Origin: Rhynchopus euleeides
Taxonomy: Eukaryota > Euglenozoa > Diplonemea > Diplonemida > Diplonemidae
Assembly (NCBI GenBank): GCA_963210315.1
Contig: OY723308.1
Span: 1,798,001-1,862,000 of the forward strand
DNA length: 64,000 nucleotides
Direction: 5' to 3'
The notes under the pieces were generated by a model, which saw only the letters and a program-made list of their open reading frames with translations, had not been told where the DNA came from and did not search any database. The position numbers and the translations under genes are program-made. Of this stretch, positions 33,902-45,499 are shown piece after piece (positions within the stretch are counted from its first letter, which is position 1; each line of letters opens with the position of its first letter).

Positions 33902-35912
33902 GCCAGCTGCACACCATGGCAACGGGGGTGCCGGACATCTGGTGAGTCAGGGCCTGACTGTGTGTTTGGGTGTTTGTCATTTGATTTTCTTTGCTTTCTT
34001 TTTTGCCTTTGTTTGTCACCAGTTACGAGCGATGAAGCGGAGCCATTCGCGAAGTAACGAAAGAAATCGTACCACTGAAGCTTCATGAGGATCACATGCC
34101 GCTTCACAGGGCTTCCACAGCCTTTGACACAGGAGTGTGTGCTCAACAAAAAGTAGCCTGGAGCTGCCGTTGTTGCAGTTGCTGGCAGCGTGTTTCTCAC
34201 CTTAGCCTAGGCTAGCCTGCCCCGAGAGAATGTCGCTTCCCTCAGGGTCGCCCTACTTCAACAGGACCGAGAGGGGGTGACGTTCTTCCCCCGTCTCACA
34301 ACAGCACGGGACCCAAGGTGGACTTTGAAGAATGTCGCCACACCATAGGGTGCCAAGGGGACATTCTCTGGGGTACCCTCGGCATGAAGCGGAAGCAGCG
34401 CGGGTTTCTTCGATTTTTAGTTCTTCCCTTTTATGTGAAGGGCACGCAACAAGCGGACTTTGAAAAGTGCAGCTTTTTGTTGGCACCTGGCAGCCGCGAT
34501 ACATACCATCACATGTCGTGTGCATCGTGTCTGCTCTCGGGCCATATGCTGATGCTCTTTCATTTCTAAATAGGGTCTTCACTCTGTGTCAACCTGTGTC
34601 GTGTGCCGCTGATTCTGTTCATAACCCATACCGTCTTTGCATTTTCACAGCGAAGCTCCCCCCCGTAACATCACTGCATCCGGTGCTGCTTAGTTACGCA
34701 TCGCAAGATGCACTTTGACGAATCATACACCAGACGCCTTTCTTTCCCCCCAGACCCTACCCCTGCCGGCCCCTTTCACACCAAACGCTGTCATAACCCT
34801 GTGAGTGTTGCGTGAACACGAAGAGAACAATGAACGGAAGGGCGTCGCGGGGTGGGGAGGGTGGCTTGTGGTTTCCACATTCTGTCTCTAGGACGGGGGT
34901 GTCTGGGTCATGCACACCCCCTGCTTTCAATCAGGCCGGCAAGCACGGTTCTACACCAGTTCCTTTGCTCAAGGCTCCGAGGTCATACAGACTCTGTGCG
35001 AAAGCTGCGTGACTCAGCAATGTAACACCTATAGGAAGGGCGGCTCTTTCTTACACTTTCAAAGGGGACCTTCGTTGTCGGGGCAGGAGTTAGTTCGGAA
35101 AAGTCCGGCGTTTTTTAAACCAGTCTTCTCAAAAAGACGGTGAAATGCGTCAAAAAGGCACTATTTTCGGCGCACCGTAGCGAAGACCCTCGAGGGGGAG
35201 GATCGCAAGATCCGTTTGTATTCCCTTTGTTCTTTTGTAGAGTGTTCATTGCATTTCCCCTGTTTTTGGGAATCAATTGCTTTCCTGGAGGGGAGGCATG
35301 CAGTGTGGCGCGAGATATTTGTATCTTCGTCACTCCGCTGTCCTGCCTGAGGGTTGGTTTCCTGTTTCCAGCAGCATGCCTTCGCCTTTGCGTTTGGGCA
35401 ACGGCACGTTTGCCGCCCTATATCAATTCCGTTCTTCTCGCTTCTCTTCTTCCCCAGCCTTCACCACGTGTGGGGGAGGTCTGTTCCGATAGGCCCGAGT
35501 CCCCACAGTACCCTTTCCTAACAACACCAAGATGCATCACCAGGATCCCATCTCATCCGGGGCACGGCACCCACAGGGACGAGCCATAGTGCCAGCCCAT
35601 ATCAAGGAAGCAGCACGGCCCCGGGGTGACCCGAGAATATACACAGAGCACGACATCCCAGCCCCCACCTCCAGTAACCCACCCACCCCCTCCCACATGG
35701 GGGATTAATCCCGAATGGGTGTGTGATCATTCACACGTTTGTGCTGGCAATGAGAAGCAAAACAGTCGCAGAGACACCAGCACACACTCACCTGCATGGT
35801 GTTCTTGACTACGGATACCACACCAACACACTGCACTGCACTGCTGCAGCGCCCCACCTCACCACACGCAGGTTTCTATTGCACCAGTTTGGCGTGTTTC
35901 GCAGTTCCCACG
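33902..35912. repeat. Right copy of the segmental duplication plus leader of protease A
   Basis: Counterpart of 31146-32600 up to about 35570, with insertions and deletions. The remaining ~340 bases lead into the protease gene. Its caccacac-caggtttctattgcacca segment also occurs at about 32690-32725, before cysteine-rich copy 2. No gene is recognised. Confidence 0.6.
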
Positions 35913-36360
35913 ATGCGGGCTGTCGTGTGTTACTTGTATGTGGTCGCGGCCGCAGCGCTTTGTGTCGGGGCGGCTGCACGGCCCGACCGGGGCAACGGCT
36001 TGGCGCAAGAGCAGGAGCAGGAGCGTGACGGAAAGGCCCTCGGGGCGACGTGGGTGACGAGCTTCACGAGGCTGTTCCCATTTGGGAAGCCCGTGAACTA
36101 CGTGATGGCGTCATCCCTGGATAGCAACGACGCGCGCATCGCCGCGGCGGTGCAGCACTGGGAGGAGAAGACGTGCCTCCGCTTCAACAAGTGCGGCGCC
36201 GAGGCGTCGTGCCCGCGGCCGTACATACAGTTCCGGTACGGTGAGAACACTTGCAGCTCTCCCGTTGGGCGGGTCACGCATGGGATCAACACCATCACTC
36301 TCGCGCCAGGGTGTAACGTTGGTATCACCGTGCATGAAATCGGGCATTCGCTTGGTCTTT

Positions 36361-36448
36361 GGGGGTTAAAGCCGCCTGACGCCTGCACGTGGCGCCCCTG
36401 CTAATCCCCTCGCATTGCACTGCGCGGGGGGTGAACAGAGTCAGCGGT
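36361..36448 (+). ncRNA. Candidate HDV-like ribozyme at the 5' end of the 740-bp element
   Basis: A hand fold gives P1 GGGGGUUA (36361-36368) with UAAUCCCC (36402-36409), P2 GCCGCCUGAC (36371-36380) with GUCAGCGGU (36440-36448, one bulge), a P3 GCC/GGC, and a P4-like hairpin around CGCAUUGCACUGCG. The spacing between P3 and P1' is longer than usual, and an alternative register with a 4-bp P1 exists, so this is a weaker candidate than the one in the 8-kb element. Confidence 0.35.
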
Positions 36449-37100
36449 GGGGTGGTTACCTCGGTGCTGAAATGCCTTGTGCATGGAGCCGGAATAGCCG
36501 TGGTGGTGACCTGGTCTATGAAGGGGGAACCCTGAGCCCAAAGAACCGAGATCCCAAGACCTCCAATGGGGGCCGGGCGCCCCTCGTCCTGTGTCCTCCA
36601 CGGCGACCCCCTGCGCGGGCTTCCGGGCCGGAGTAGCCCGCCTCCCTTCTGTCATAGACGGAGGTCAGACCACCGCAGTTGCGTCTCTGTTTCACACAGT
36701 GTAACGTACAGGTGGGAGTGGCCCTAGTACGTTCGGGACGCGTATAGGACTCGCACTACGTGGGGGGACGGGATGAAAGTCCGAAAAGGTTGGAAAAACG
36801 TAGGAGTGCATTACACACAATGTCTTCCCATGGGTAAAGACTAGCTAGTTACCCTCACTCCGCGTGGGATCCGGAAACCCTTCTTGAGCCACCGGGTCTC
36901 CTCACACTTTAGGGGGTGGCGCCCCAGGTTGCTAACCAGCGGCAGGTTTTTGCAGAGACCTAAGGGTGTCTCTTTTCCTCACCGCAGACAACCGTGTGTG
37001 GGAATCGTGTGTAGCCACTGTTTGGGTTCAGTGTCTGGGCATGCGTGGCGCTGGGCCCACTGGTCGTCACCTTTGCCGCTCGCCACGTAAAGTTGAATAA
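36361..37100 (+). mobile_element. 740-bp non-coding element inserted in the protease A zinc-site codons
   Basis: It is flanked by a perfect 19-bp duplication GGGCATTCGCTTGGTCTTT (36342-36360 and 37101-37119), which encodes GHSLGL of the protease. There is no meaningful ORF, no terminal inverted repeat and no poly-A; it ends AAAGTTGAATAA. The 5' end GGGGGTTAAAGCC starts exactly at the junction and may fold as an HDV-like ribozyme. A long target duplication with asymmetric ends is typical of target-primed retrotransposition. It may therefore be a non-autonomous (SINE- or SIDE-like) partner of a non-LTR element; I saw no sequence shared with the 8-kb element. Confidence 0.8.
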
Positions 37101-38375
37101 GGGCATTCGCTTGGTCTTTCCCACGAACAGAAGCGCAAGGACAGGGACCAGTTTGTGAAGGTCGATACAACGCAGGTCCACAGTGGAATGGAGCCGAACT
37201 TCAGTAAGAACAAGAACGAGACGCGTGACCTGGGGGCGTACGACTACAGCTCCATCATGCACTACGGACCGAACGGGTTCCGCATCGGGCAGAAGCCGAC
37301 CATCATCTCGCCGGAGCCGATCGGACAGCGCAACGCGCTGAGTGCCGGTGACGTGGCCACGATCGAGTTCATGTACAACCATTGCTCCGCAACCTTCTCT
37401 GCCCCGCGGTGCCTGCCGTCGGTGGACGTGCAGCTGACACACGTGGTGGAGCCATCGGGCACCTTCTCAGTCGACTTCAACGCCTTGTACGACCCGTCGC
37501 GGACCATGCGTGTGTCGTACGGCAGGACCACCGCCCCGTCTGGTCAGGTGACTTTCGCGACGGCCACCGGGACCAGGCTGCGCGACACGGGCTTCGCCAA
37601 CGTGAAGTTCACCCCGACTGCGGCAATGGCAGGGCAGACCTACACGCTGAGTACCACCTTCACAGGGAGCGACGGCCCTGCGACGACATGCTCGGTGCTC
37701 GTGCGCGTGGCGCCTGCGCGGACGAGTGCACCTCCCACGCCCATGCCGCGCCTGACGCCTGTGCCTCCGCTTCGCACGCCTGCACCTGCATCCCGTCGGA
37801 CGCCTGCGCCTTCGCCGCAGCCGCCGACAGGGGGCGGGCAGTGCCGCAGGTCGAAGACGTTCGGATTCAACACCGAGAGGGCCCTGCGCTCTGCGGGGTC
37901 GCACGTGCAGCTGAGCACGAGCACGAAGCACTCTGGGCGAGGATCAATGATGATCCAGAAGGCGGGCCCTTTGTCGTCCTTCACCCTCGCGACGATGCAG
38001 CCGCGGCGCTTCAGCGTGTACACACGTGTGGAATCGACGGACGCACGCCTCACCTTCCGCCTCCACTCCACACAGGGTGCGCTGGTGAGCCCCCAGTTCG
38101 CGGCCAAAGGGGGTGTCCGCCACAACAGCTTCGACACACAGAAGTGGTCCGGGTGGAAGACGTCGCGCAGCGGGCTTGTGCAGCGTGGCACCTTCCAGCG
38201 CACCGTGGTGACGTTTGATTGGGACAGGCGCACATACAAGGTGCAGGTCGACGGGAAGCAGGCGGGCGGTGTGGAGTCGCTGCCGAGTGGCTTCGACGGG
38301 ATCAACCGTGTGCAGATCTATGCGCGCAAGAGGGTGCCGGCGTACGTGGACCTGATGCAGCTGCTGTGCAACTGA

Positions 38376-39496
38376 TTCCGCCCCAGCACAACCCTGCCAC
38401 CCACATGTCTGCGTGCATACACGCACACCACACACGGCGTGATGGGGACAGCCGCTGCCGCATTGTATGGCATGCCCCTCGAAGGAGCGGACGAATGAGA
38501 ATTTCTTCAGAATCAGAAGCCGTGTCTTGTGTCCACCACACATGCATCACGCATCGCCTATGTATAAACATGCACCCTCTCAGCCCCTCACCCCTCTTTG
38601 TTGCATTCCCTCCCCGTTTGTTTCCGTCTTCACAGTTGTTTGGCATCTGTCACGCATCACACGAGGACACACGGGAATTCCATGAGTTTCGAGTTCGCCG
38701 GGGTCGCTTTGGTAAAATGCGCACATCACCCGCTCCGGCGGTAAGCTTGAGGCCTGAAAAGGACATCGCTGCGGGGCCAAGGTTAGCGTGTTTCTCCCAC
38801 GGACACGCAGTACTTGGTTCTGCCTCGTCAGAAACTTCATCTATCTGCGGAAGCAGACCAAAAACAAAGACCCTGCACTCACCACCTTTCTTCGGACGTT
38901 GTAGTGCTCTGCTGTTGCTTCACGATCCACAGGGAGCACAGATGATTTACTGGCGCTTAACTGCACCATCTTATTTTAGCCTTTTGTTTCTTGGCAGTCT
39001 TTGCGTCCTGATGCTTTGTCGCTTCGGGCACACAGACTCCTCCCCCCCGCTTCCCTCATTCCTTTCCCTCCCTTGCCAATTTCCTTGTGAGCCAGACAGT
39101 TGAATCTCTTGAGGCGCGTCTGGTGGGTCACCAGGAGGCCAGATCCGGAGAACGAAGCCTCACAGGGTTGGGATATTGTTGAACAGGTTGCCCTCTTTGA
39201 CCTTTTTGTGTGCTTTATTGCCACTACCCTCAGGAGCAGCCATGCAAGGTTCGAAGGGAGCCTTTTGAGATCACTCCACCATTAAAATAATAAGGACCCT
39301 CGTGGCTTCCGCGTTTTTCACTGAAGAGTGCCCAACGCAAGAGGTGCCCAGCCCCGTCCCCGCCCCCCTCCTCCCGCGATACCCTTTTGTACATTGAAGT
39401 TTATGTCCTCCTCAGCCTCTGCCTTGTCCCCCACCCACCCACCTGCCATCATCTGCAGACACACACGCCCCTCCCCCACCCCCACCCGACGGTACC
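38376..39496. other. Intergenic, with a decayed TIR-element copy at about 39098-39290
   Basis: Around 39098-39290 the order CAGTTGAATCTCTTGAGG, gcgtctggtgggtcaccagg, aggccagatccg, ...gttgccctctttgac parallels the short TIR elements at 449 and 8155 but is heavily diverged. Nothing else is recognised before the helicase leader. Confidence 0.5.
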
Positions 39497-42115
39497 ATGG
39501 GGATCAAGGGCAAGAAACGCAAGCTGCGCAACGCTCTCAAAGCCGCTGAGGAGGCAGCAGCCCGCGAGGCACAGGAGGCTGGCGAGCACGATGACGCCCT
39601 CTCCTCCGGGGGGGCCCCCTCCGACGACGGGGAGGAGCTGCCACCTGGGGTCGGGCCCTCGATGGAGGAGGCGATGGGGGCTGGGGGGAAGATGAAGGCG
39701 AGTCTGATGGCGCAGATGCGGGACGAGGAGCAGATCGCACGCGCGATAGACGGGAAGGGGGAGCCGAAGCGGAAGAAGCGGAAGCCGTGGTGGGAGCGGA
39801 AGAACTGGTGGGTCGGGAAGGTCCCGCAGCAGAGCAGCCGCTCCGGGGAGGAGCAGGTCGAGGCTGTCGCCTACTACCCGCCTGTCGACCTGCCGTCGAA
39901 GTTCTCCGAGCTGGGCCTCGAGAAGCGCGTCCTTCGCTCCCTCCACACCGAGGGCTTCACATCCATGACTGAGATCCAGAGGCGTTGCATCCCAGAGCTG
40001 CTCTCAAGGAGGGACATGCTGGGTCAGGCCAAGACTGGCAGTGGTAAGACGCTCGCCTTCGCCGTGCCGATGCTGTCGGATCTGCTCAGCAGCGAGGTGA
40101 ACCAGGGGTACACCCGGGCCATCATCATCAGCCCGACGAAGGAGCTGTGCCATCAGATCTGCACCGTGGTGAACAGGATCCTGTCCAACACAGGGTCCAG
40201 CTGCAACGCGAAGCTGATCACCGGAGGGACGAAGGTGAAGGCGGAGGCGGAGCGCCTGCGGAAGGGTGTGACGGTGGTGGTGGCGACGCCGGGGCGTCTG
40301 CTGGATCACATGCGGCACACCAAGCAGTGGCGGTGGAAGAAGATGGTAGAGTGGCTCGTCATCGACGAGGCGGACCGGGTGCTGATGGAGGGGTTCGTGA
40401 AGGAGGTGGACGCGATCCTGCAGCACCTGGCGGACTGCCCGAGCCGCACCACAGCTCTGTTCAGCGCGACCATGGCGAGGGGGATGCAGGACCTTGGAAG
40501 GCTCTCGTTCTACGAGCCCCCACTCCACATCACCGACGTCGCTTTCCAGCACGACGCCGGTGAGCTTGAGGAGCACCGCAGGAACATGCAGAAGGCGGTG
40601 GATGGCAGCGATGCCGACGACGAGTCTGGCGAGGGCATCGGGGAGGGCGACGAAGGGGAAGAGATGGAGGAGGCTGAGGAAGGGGAGGAGGGCGAGGAGG
40701 AGGAGGAGGGCTTCGATGCAGAGGAGGGTGCCGGCGAGCCGGTGGCGAAGCGGCAGCGGACGTCGATGGCGTCGAAGGATATTGGGAGGCTGCGGGAGGA
40801 GGGGGAGTCGTTCCAGGCGCCGGTGCCCAACAAGAACCGGCTGCGGCAGGTGGCGATGGTGGTGGAGGTGCATGAGAAGCTTGTCCGCCTCTACAAGCTG
40901 CTGCGGGAGCTGGACGGGCAGGGCGCCAAGAAGATCATCGTGTTCTTCGCGTCGTGCGCCTCCGCGCAGTTCCACAACATGATGCTCAACACCATCCTCA
41001 ACGGGGAGCTGCAGTGCCTCATGCTGCACGGCAAGATGAAGCACAGGCAGCGTGTCGCCACCTTCGACCACTTCTGCCGTGAGCCGGACGGCGTGCTGTT
41101 CTGCACTGACGTCGTGGCGCGTGGTTTGGACATCCCTGCAGTAGAGTATGTATCCTGTGCAAGAGGGGGCGGTGGTGGCGGGGCTGCAGTGTGTGCCTCT
41201 TTTTTGTCCAGTTCGAAGAACACACCCTTTTGTCTTATGCCATGTCTTGTGTGTGCTGTGTGGTCGGGAAGGCCAGCCACATCGCCCCTCCCCCTCCCCC
41301 CCCCCCCCTCTCCCCACACCCACACCGTCTCTCTCCCTCAGGTGGATTATTCAGTACGACCCGCCGACAGACCCGAGCGAGTACCTTCACCGTGTGGGGC
41401 GTACGGCGCGTGGTGGCGGGTCTGGCAGTGCCATGCTGATGCTGCTGCCCAAGGAGGTGGGCTTCCTCGACTTCCTGACGCAGCACGGCATCGACATCGA
41501 GAGGAAGAAGACCCCCAAGCTGGACACGGAGAAGTACATCCACAAGATGCACCAGATCATCCTGCGGGATCACATCCTGGAGAAGAACGCGCGTTCAGCT
41601 TACAAGGCAACGGTGATGGCCTACCAGCAGCACACTCTGAAGAAGTACTTCAACGCGAAGGAGCTGCCCCTGCTGGATGTGGGCAAGGCCTTCTGCCTGG
41701 GCGACACAGCGCCCCAGGTCCACCTTGCGAAGGGCGACGGCGAGCGGGCTCCATACGTTAGCGGTATGCAGGTGCAGCAATGTTCAGCCTCTAGATTGCA
41801 CACCTCGCCACCTCTCCCCACCCTCCTCAATGTGGCATTGGGGAGTTGGTGGAGAACCCACGGCGGCTGGAGGGAGGACGCCGTCAGCACCCCCTACGCC
41901 TCCGCCCCAAACACACACAATGCAAACAAGGAAAATGCGTGCAGCGAAGCTTGTCTACTGTTAAACGCACCTCCCCCCACCCGAACACAGGTGTCCTGAA
42001 GTCGATGAAGCAGAAGTACGCCCGTGAGAAGAAGTGGGAGAAGGGCGGCAAGGCGAAGAAGCAGTGGAGCGAAGACGGGCGCTTCATCGGGCGGAAGCAG
42101 AAGCAGTACATCTGA
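39497..42115 (+). CDS. DEAD-box RNA helicase, Has1/DDX18-like
   Basis: Exons 39497-41145, 41342-41763 and 41991-42115 total 732 codons (731 aa). Helicase motifs appear in order: Q-motif region (FTSMTEIQ), I (AKTGSGKT), Ia (SPTKELC), Ib (TPGR), II DEAD (VIDEADRVLMEG), III (SAT), then after a long acidic insert (residues ~370-420) V (CTDVVARGLDIP) and VI (HRVGRTARGG). The WIIQYDPPTDPSEYLHRVG and C-terminal segments fit the Has1/DDX18 group, which acts in nucleolar ribosome assembly. The lysine-rich N-terminus and C-terminus suit nucleolar targeting. The introns are GTATGT...CCTCAG and GTATGC...ACACAG, and all joins keep frame. The acidic insert inside the helicase core is unusual. Confidence 0.9.
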
Positions 42116-42651
42116 TCGTCTGATCTGTTGGAGACTGCCGCGTGCTGTTGCTGGTGGTGTGGCGGTGGGGTGACGCCCCACTACCACCGTGTTGTGCTGA
42201 GCTGTGTGAAAACGCCTATGTAGGCCTGCAGGAGGCGGGGGCTGCTCCCTAACCCAAGCCCTCCAAATAGCCTCCTGCGTGGTCGTGGTGCTGTGGTGCA
42301 GTAGTGTTGTGTGGGTTGGGATCGATCATCATCATGTATACCTTACTATTTACCACTGGGTGGGGTGGGGGGGTGGGCGAAGTTCACAATTCTTCTCAGT
42401 TACGGCACGTATCACAGCAGTGCGCGGTGCCCCTCAAGGCCCCTCGAGGGGAGGCGGAACGAACCACGCAGGCAGCGGTGATTCCTCGTCCCACATCCCC
42501 TTTTGGTCAGGCACCAAGTGGGTGGTTCGCGTTGTGTGGGCTGTTCGCCTGTTTGTGGTGTCGGCCCCGTGCACCTCACACACACCCCCACACAGGTCAG
42601 CTGTTTCTGTGTTGTGTCGACTCGACAGCAGTGCAGGGCAGGGGTCTCAGG
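42116..42651. other. Intergenic, leader of protease B
   Basis: No supported gene. The frame open from 42279 is an artefact that runs into the retrotransposon ORF1. Confidence 0.5.
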
Positions 42652-43068
42652 ATGATGATGTCACGGGCTGCAGCGGTGCTTGCGGTGTGCGCAGCGTGGG
42701 GTGTTGCAGGGGAGCGCAGCGTTGTGGGGGGGCGTGGCGGGCAGGCGCTCGGTTCGACCCCGCTGACGGGGGCTTCGCAGCTGTTCCCCGTTGGGGAGGT
42801 GGTGAACTACGTGATTGCGTCGCCGATCAGCCAGACGGACAGCCGGATCGCAGGGGCTGTGGCGGACTGGGAGGCGAAGACGTGCTTCCGGTTCCGGCGG
42901 TGTGCGTCGGAGGGGAGCTGCCAGGCACCGTACATCCGGTTTGTGCAGGGGAGCGGGTGCAGCTCGCCTGTCGGGCGGCGCGGGGCTGGGGTGAACCAGA
43001 TCTCGCTGGCCAACGGGTGCGGGACGGGCTCGGCAATCCACGAAATCGGACACAGTCTGGGACTTTTT

Positions 43069-43147
43069 GGGTGTGCAAGGATCCGCGCCTCCACGCGGTG
43101 CACCCGGACGCGTTCAGACACTCGGCTGGCGCGACTAAAGCGGATCC
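43069..43147 (+). ncRNA. Candidate HDV-like self-cleaving ribozyme at the retrotransposon 5' end
   Basis: A hand fold gives P1 GGGUGUGC (43069-43076) with GUGCACCC (43098-43105), 8 pairs including G-U. P2 is GGAUCCGC (43079-43086) with GCGGAUCC (43140-43147), 8 perfect pairs. P3 is a short GCG/CGC stem (competing for up to two P2 bases) directly before P1', P4 is CGCG/CGCG around 43109-43133, and J4/2 is CUAA with candidate catalytic C43135. The order P1-P2-P3-P1'-P4-P2' is that of HDV-like ribozymes, and the cleavage site would lie two T's from the target duplication. Such ribozymes are known at the 5' ends of R2 and several other non-LTR elements. Confidence 0.65.
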
Positions 43148-43418
43148 GCAGGATGAGGGGAGGCATCGCATCGGCTGGCGGGATGCGGCACTCCTCGGTT
43201 GGCGCGTGGACGGGTGTGGGCAGGACAGGATGGCCCGCATCCGGTGGCCGCGTCGCTGGCGGCCCGTGAAAGCGCGGGCCGCCCGCCGTGCCTGGGGACA
43301 TCGTGGCAGGCTTGTCGCGATCGTGTCTCCCCCGTCGCTGGGACGCTTCGGGGCGCTGCTGGTGGAGGCCGCGGCGGAGGCCTGCGGGTTCGTGGGGGCG
43401 CGCGCTGGTGGCGCGACG

Positions 43419-45067
43419 ATGTGCGGGGGAGGGGACGGCGTAGGGCCCCAGTTGGCAGCGATCCGGCGCGAGCTGAGCCCCGCCGGACTGACGGTCCGGG
43501 ACGCCACGCCCGACGGCAACTGCATGTACCGTGCAGTATGCAAAGCGTTGCACGGGACCCCGCATGGGCACGCGGCGTACAGGGCCATGGCGGTGCGCAC
43601 ACTCCGCGCGGAGGCTGGACACTACGCAGGGTTAGTGGAAGGGGATTTTTCCCAGTACTGCGCGCTGGTGGCCAAGGAGGGGACATGGGGTGACGCAGTC
43701 CAGCTAGACGCACTGCTGCGGGGCATTGAGCGCTCAGCCGAGATATATCAGATGCGGGAGTCGGGGCTTAGGAAACAGAAGCGGGGCGTGGACTACGGTA
43801 CGGACACGGTGCGGCTCGCATACGTGGGGGGCGCGCATTATGCCACGGTGATAACGCGCAGCACTGCTGGCACGGACGGGGATGGGATGGCGGACGTCGT
43901 CCCGGTGGAATCGGAGGCGGCGGAGGACCTGGTGAAGGTTCCCGTGCCGAAGACGACGGACACCGGACGTGTGCAGCGGCCACGGGTGGACTGGGCGATC
44001 CGGCAGGAGGACTGGGCGGAGGCAGTGGTGCCCTGGGACAGCCAGGTGTCGGACGGGGTGTCTCTGGTGCCGAGGGGTCGGGAAGCGGAGGCAGCGGGCA
44101 GGCGGGGAGCGGCGCGGACGTTCTGCTCGGAGGACCCGCTCCCGGGGTGCGCAGCGGAACGAACGAAGATCAGGCTGCAGGGGCAGGGTCGGGCGCAAGG
44201 GGTCACGCTGCGCGAGATGTGGGTGACGGGAGCGGCGCGGCCAAAGGAGACGGGCAGCGGGACGTGCCCCACGGAGGAGCTGGTGCTGACGACGTGCGCG
44301 ACGACGGGCTCGGAAGAGGCCCTGAAGGCGTGGGCCGCCCAGAGGGGACTTCAGCGGGTGGCGACATCCAGAGGGGGTGACGCCTGGCGGGCCACAGGAC
44401 TGGTGGCGGCGGCGAGGGTGGACGAGGTCCTGAGGGCCAGCGGGGAGGGAGGGGTGTACGTGCGTCGACACCCAACCAGGGACAACGGGGTGGAAGTGCT
44501 CTGGTTGTCGGCACCGGAGGCGGAGAAGGACCTGGCACAACACAGACAGGCCGCATGGTGGATGGGCGTCGCCTGGCACCCCGAGGCGCAGAGGAAGGGG
44601 GTCAGGGTGGCGGCGGGAAAGGGTGCGCAGGCGAGGCATGCTCTCGGGGCGATGATTCGAGGCAGGATGTACACGGTGTCGGGGGCGCGAGGAGCGCGCG
44701 CGGGGGAGCTGGAAATGCAGCTGCAGGGGCAGCTCGGTTGGACCGCAACCGCCAAACATGCGTACAGGGGCATATGGCGGGTGGAGGCAGCCGAGGACCC
44801 ACCGAAGTGGGCGTTGGGGGGCCTGGCGGTGATGCAGGTCGAGCCGCCGTCCGGCAAGAGGGCGAGGCGGGGTGGAAGGAGGGCGGCGTCAGCGCCGCCA
44901 ACCAAACAGCAGAGGACAGATCCGGCCGTAGCGGTGCAGCGGTCAGGTGGATGGACGGCCCCAGCCAGTCGGGCCCCGCGGGAGTATCAACATCTGGGGC
45001 AGCAGCAGCAGCAGCAGCAGCAACAACGGCAACAGCAGGACATGGGTCACCAACACAGGGGAGGCGG

Positions 45068-45099
<32 letters not shown>

Positions 45100-45473
45100 A
45101 ACAGCAGCAACAGCAGCAACAGCAGCAACAGCAGCAACAACGGTGGAAGCAGGAGATGGAGGACCAGCTGGAGAAACAAATGCGGATGGTGGAGACGCTC
45201 GCGGCGCGCGTGGAGACGCTCTCGGAGGACATGACGGGTCACGTCCGGGAGACGGCGGTGCAGTTCGACAATGTGGAAAAAGCGTGCGAGGAGCTGGCCG
45301 GCGTCCCGCGCCAGCTGGATATGTTGCAACAGGCGCAAGCGGGGGAGATCCGGGATCTACGCACGGGGCAGGCCGCCATGCAGGAAATGCAGGAGCAGAT
45401 CCTTCGACTTCTGCAGGACAAAGAGTCGGAGGCGGCAGGTGCAGGGAGGGACCGCAGGGGGAGCGGGCGGTGA
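43419..45473 (+). CDS. Retrotransposon ORF1: OTU-type cysteine protease domain plus polyQ coiled-coil region
   Basis: 684 aa from ATG 43419. The frame is open upstream through the element's leader and host DNA, but this ATG directly precedes the domain. Residues ~20-145 form an OTU fold: catalytic box TPDGNCMYRAVCKAL (Cys35) and the histidine in GGAHYATVITR (His140). Middle residues ~190-500 are charged and unassigned. A glutamine-rich stretch (CAG/CAA repeats 44998-45143) is followed by a predicted coiled coil (MEDQLEKQMRMVETLAARVE to the end). ORF1 proteins of non-LTR elements usually bind RNA. OTU domains usually cleave ubiquitin or related linkages. Their combination here is inferred from motifs only. 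Confidence 0.75.
44998..45143 (+). repeat. CAG/CAA trinucleotide repeat (polyglutamine) in ORF1
   Basis: Two runs of mixed CAG/CAA codons (about 44998-45036 and 45068-45143), separated by DMGHQHRGGG-encoding DNA. Confidence 0.9.
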
Positions 45474-45499
45474 GAACGGAGACGGGGCGACACTCCGCA

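Larger units (their letters stand above)
35913..38375 (+). pseudogene. Secreted astacin-type metalloprotease A, split by a 740-bp insertion
   Basis: The coding halves are 35913-36360 and 37120-38375. Without the insert and one target copy they form one 568-codon frame. The order is signal peptide (MRAVVCYLYVVAAAALCVGAAA), then an M12A/astacin-like catalytic domain (WEEKTCLRFNKC), then the zinc site HEIGHSLGL interrupted before SHEQKRKDRDQF, and the Met-turn SSIMHYGPNGF. A beta-rich domain follows (~RCLPSVDVQL to VLVRVAP), then a proline/threonine linker and a C-terminal lectin/LamG-like domain (FSVYTRVESTDARLTFRLHS...). As it stands, translation leaves the frame a few residues after HEIGHSLGL and loses the third zinc histidine. 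The insert lacks GT-AG ends at the junctions, so splicing would not remove it cleanly. Confidence 0.88.

Noticed and set aside
36361-37100. The insert as a spliceosomal intron of protease A
   Set aside because: The junctions read cttt|GGGGG and AATAA|GGGC rather than GT...AG, and a 19-bp direct duplication marks an insertion.
42279-43418. ORF1 extended upstream to 42279 (1064 codons)
   Set aside because: The extension crosses the ribozyme-like leader and the host protease in a wrong frame, so it is fortuitous.
44555-45499. ORF2 starting at the upstream end of its open frame (2159 codons)
   Set aside because: The first 315 codons overlap ORF1 in another frame, and their translation is a low-complexity shadow (including the CAG repeat read as Ser/Ala/Thr).
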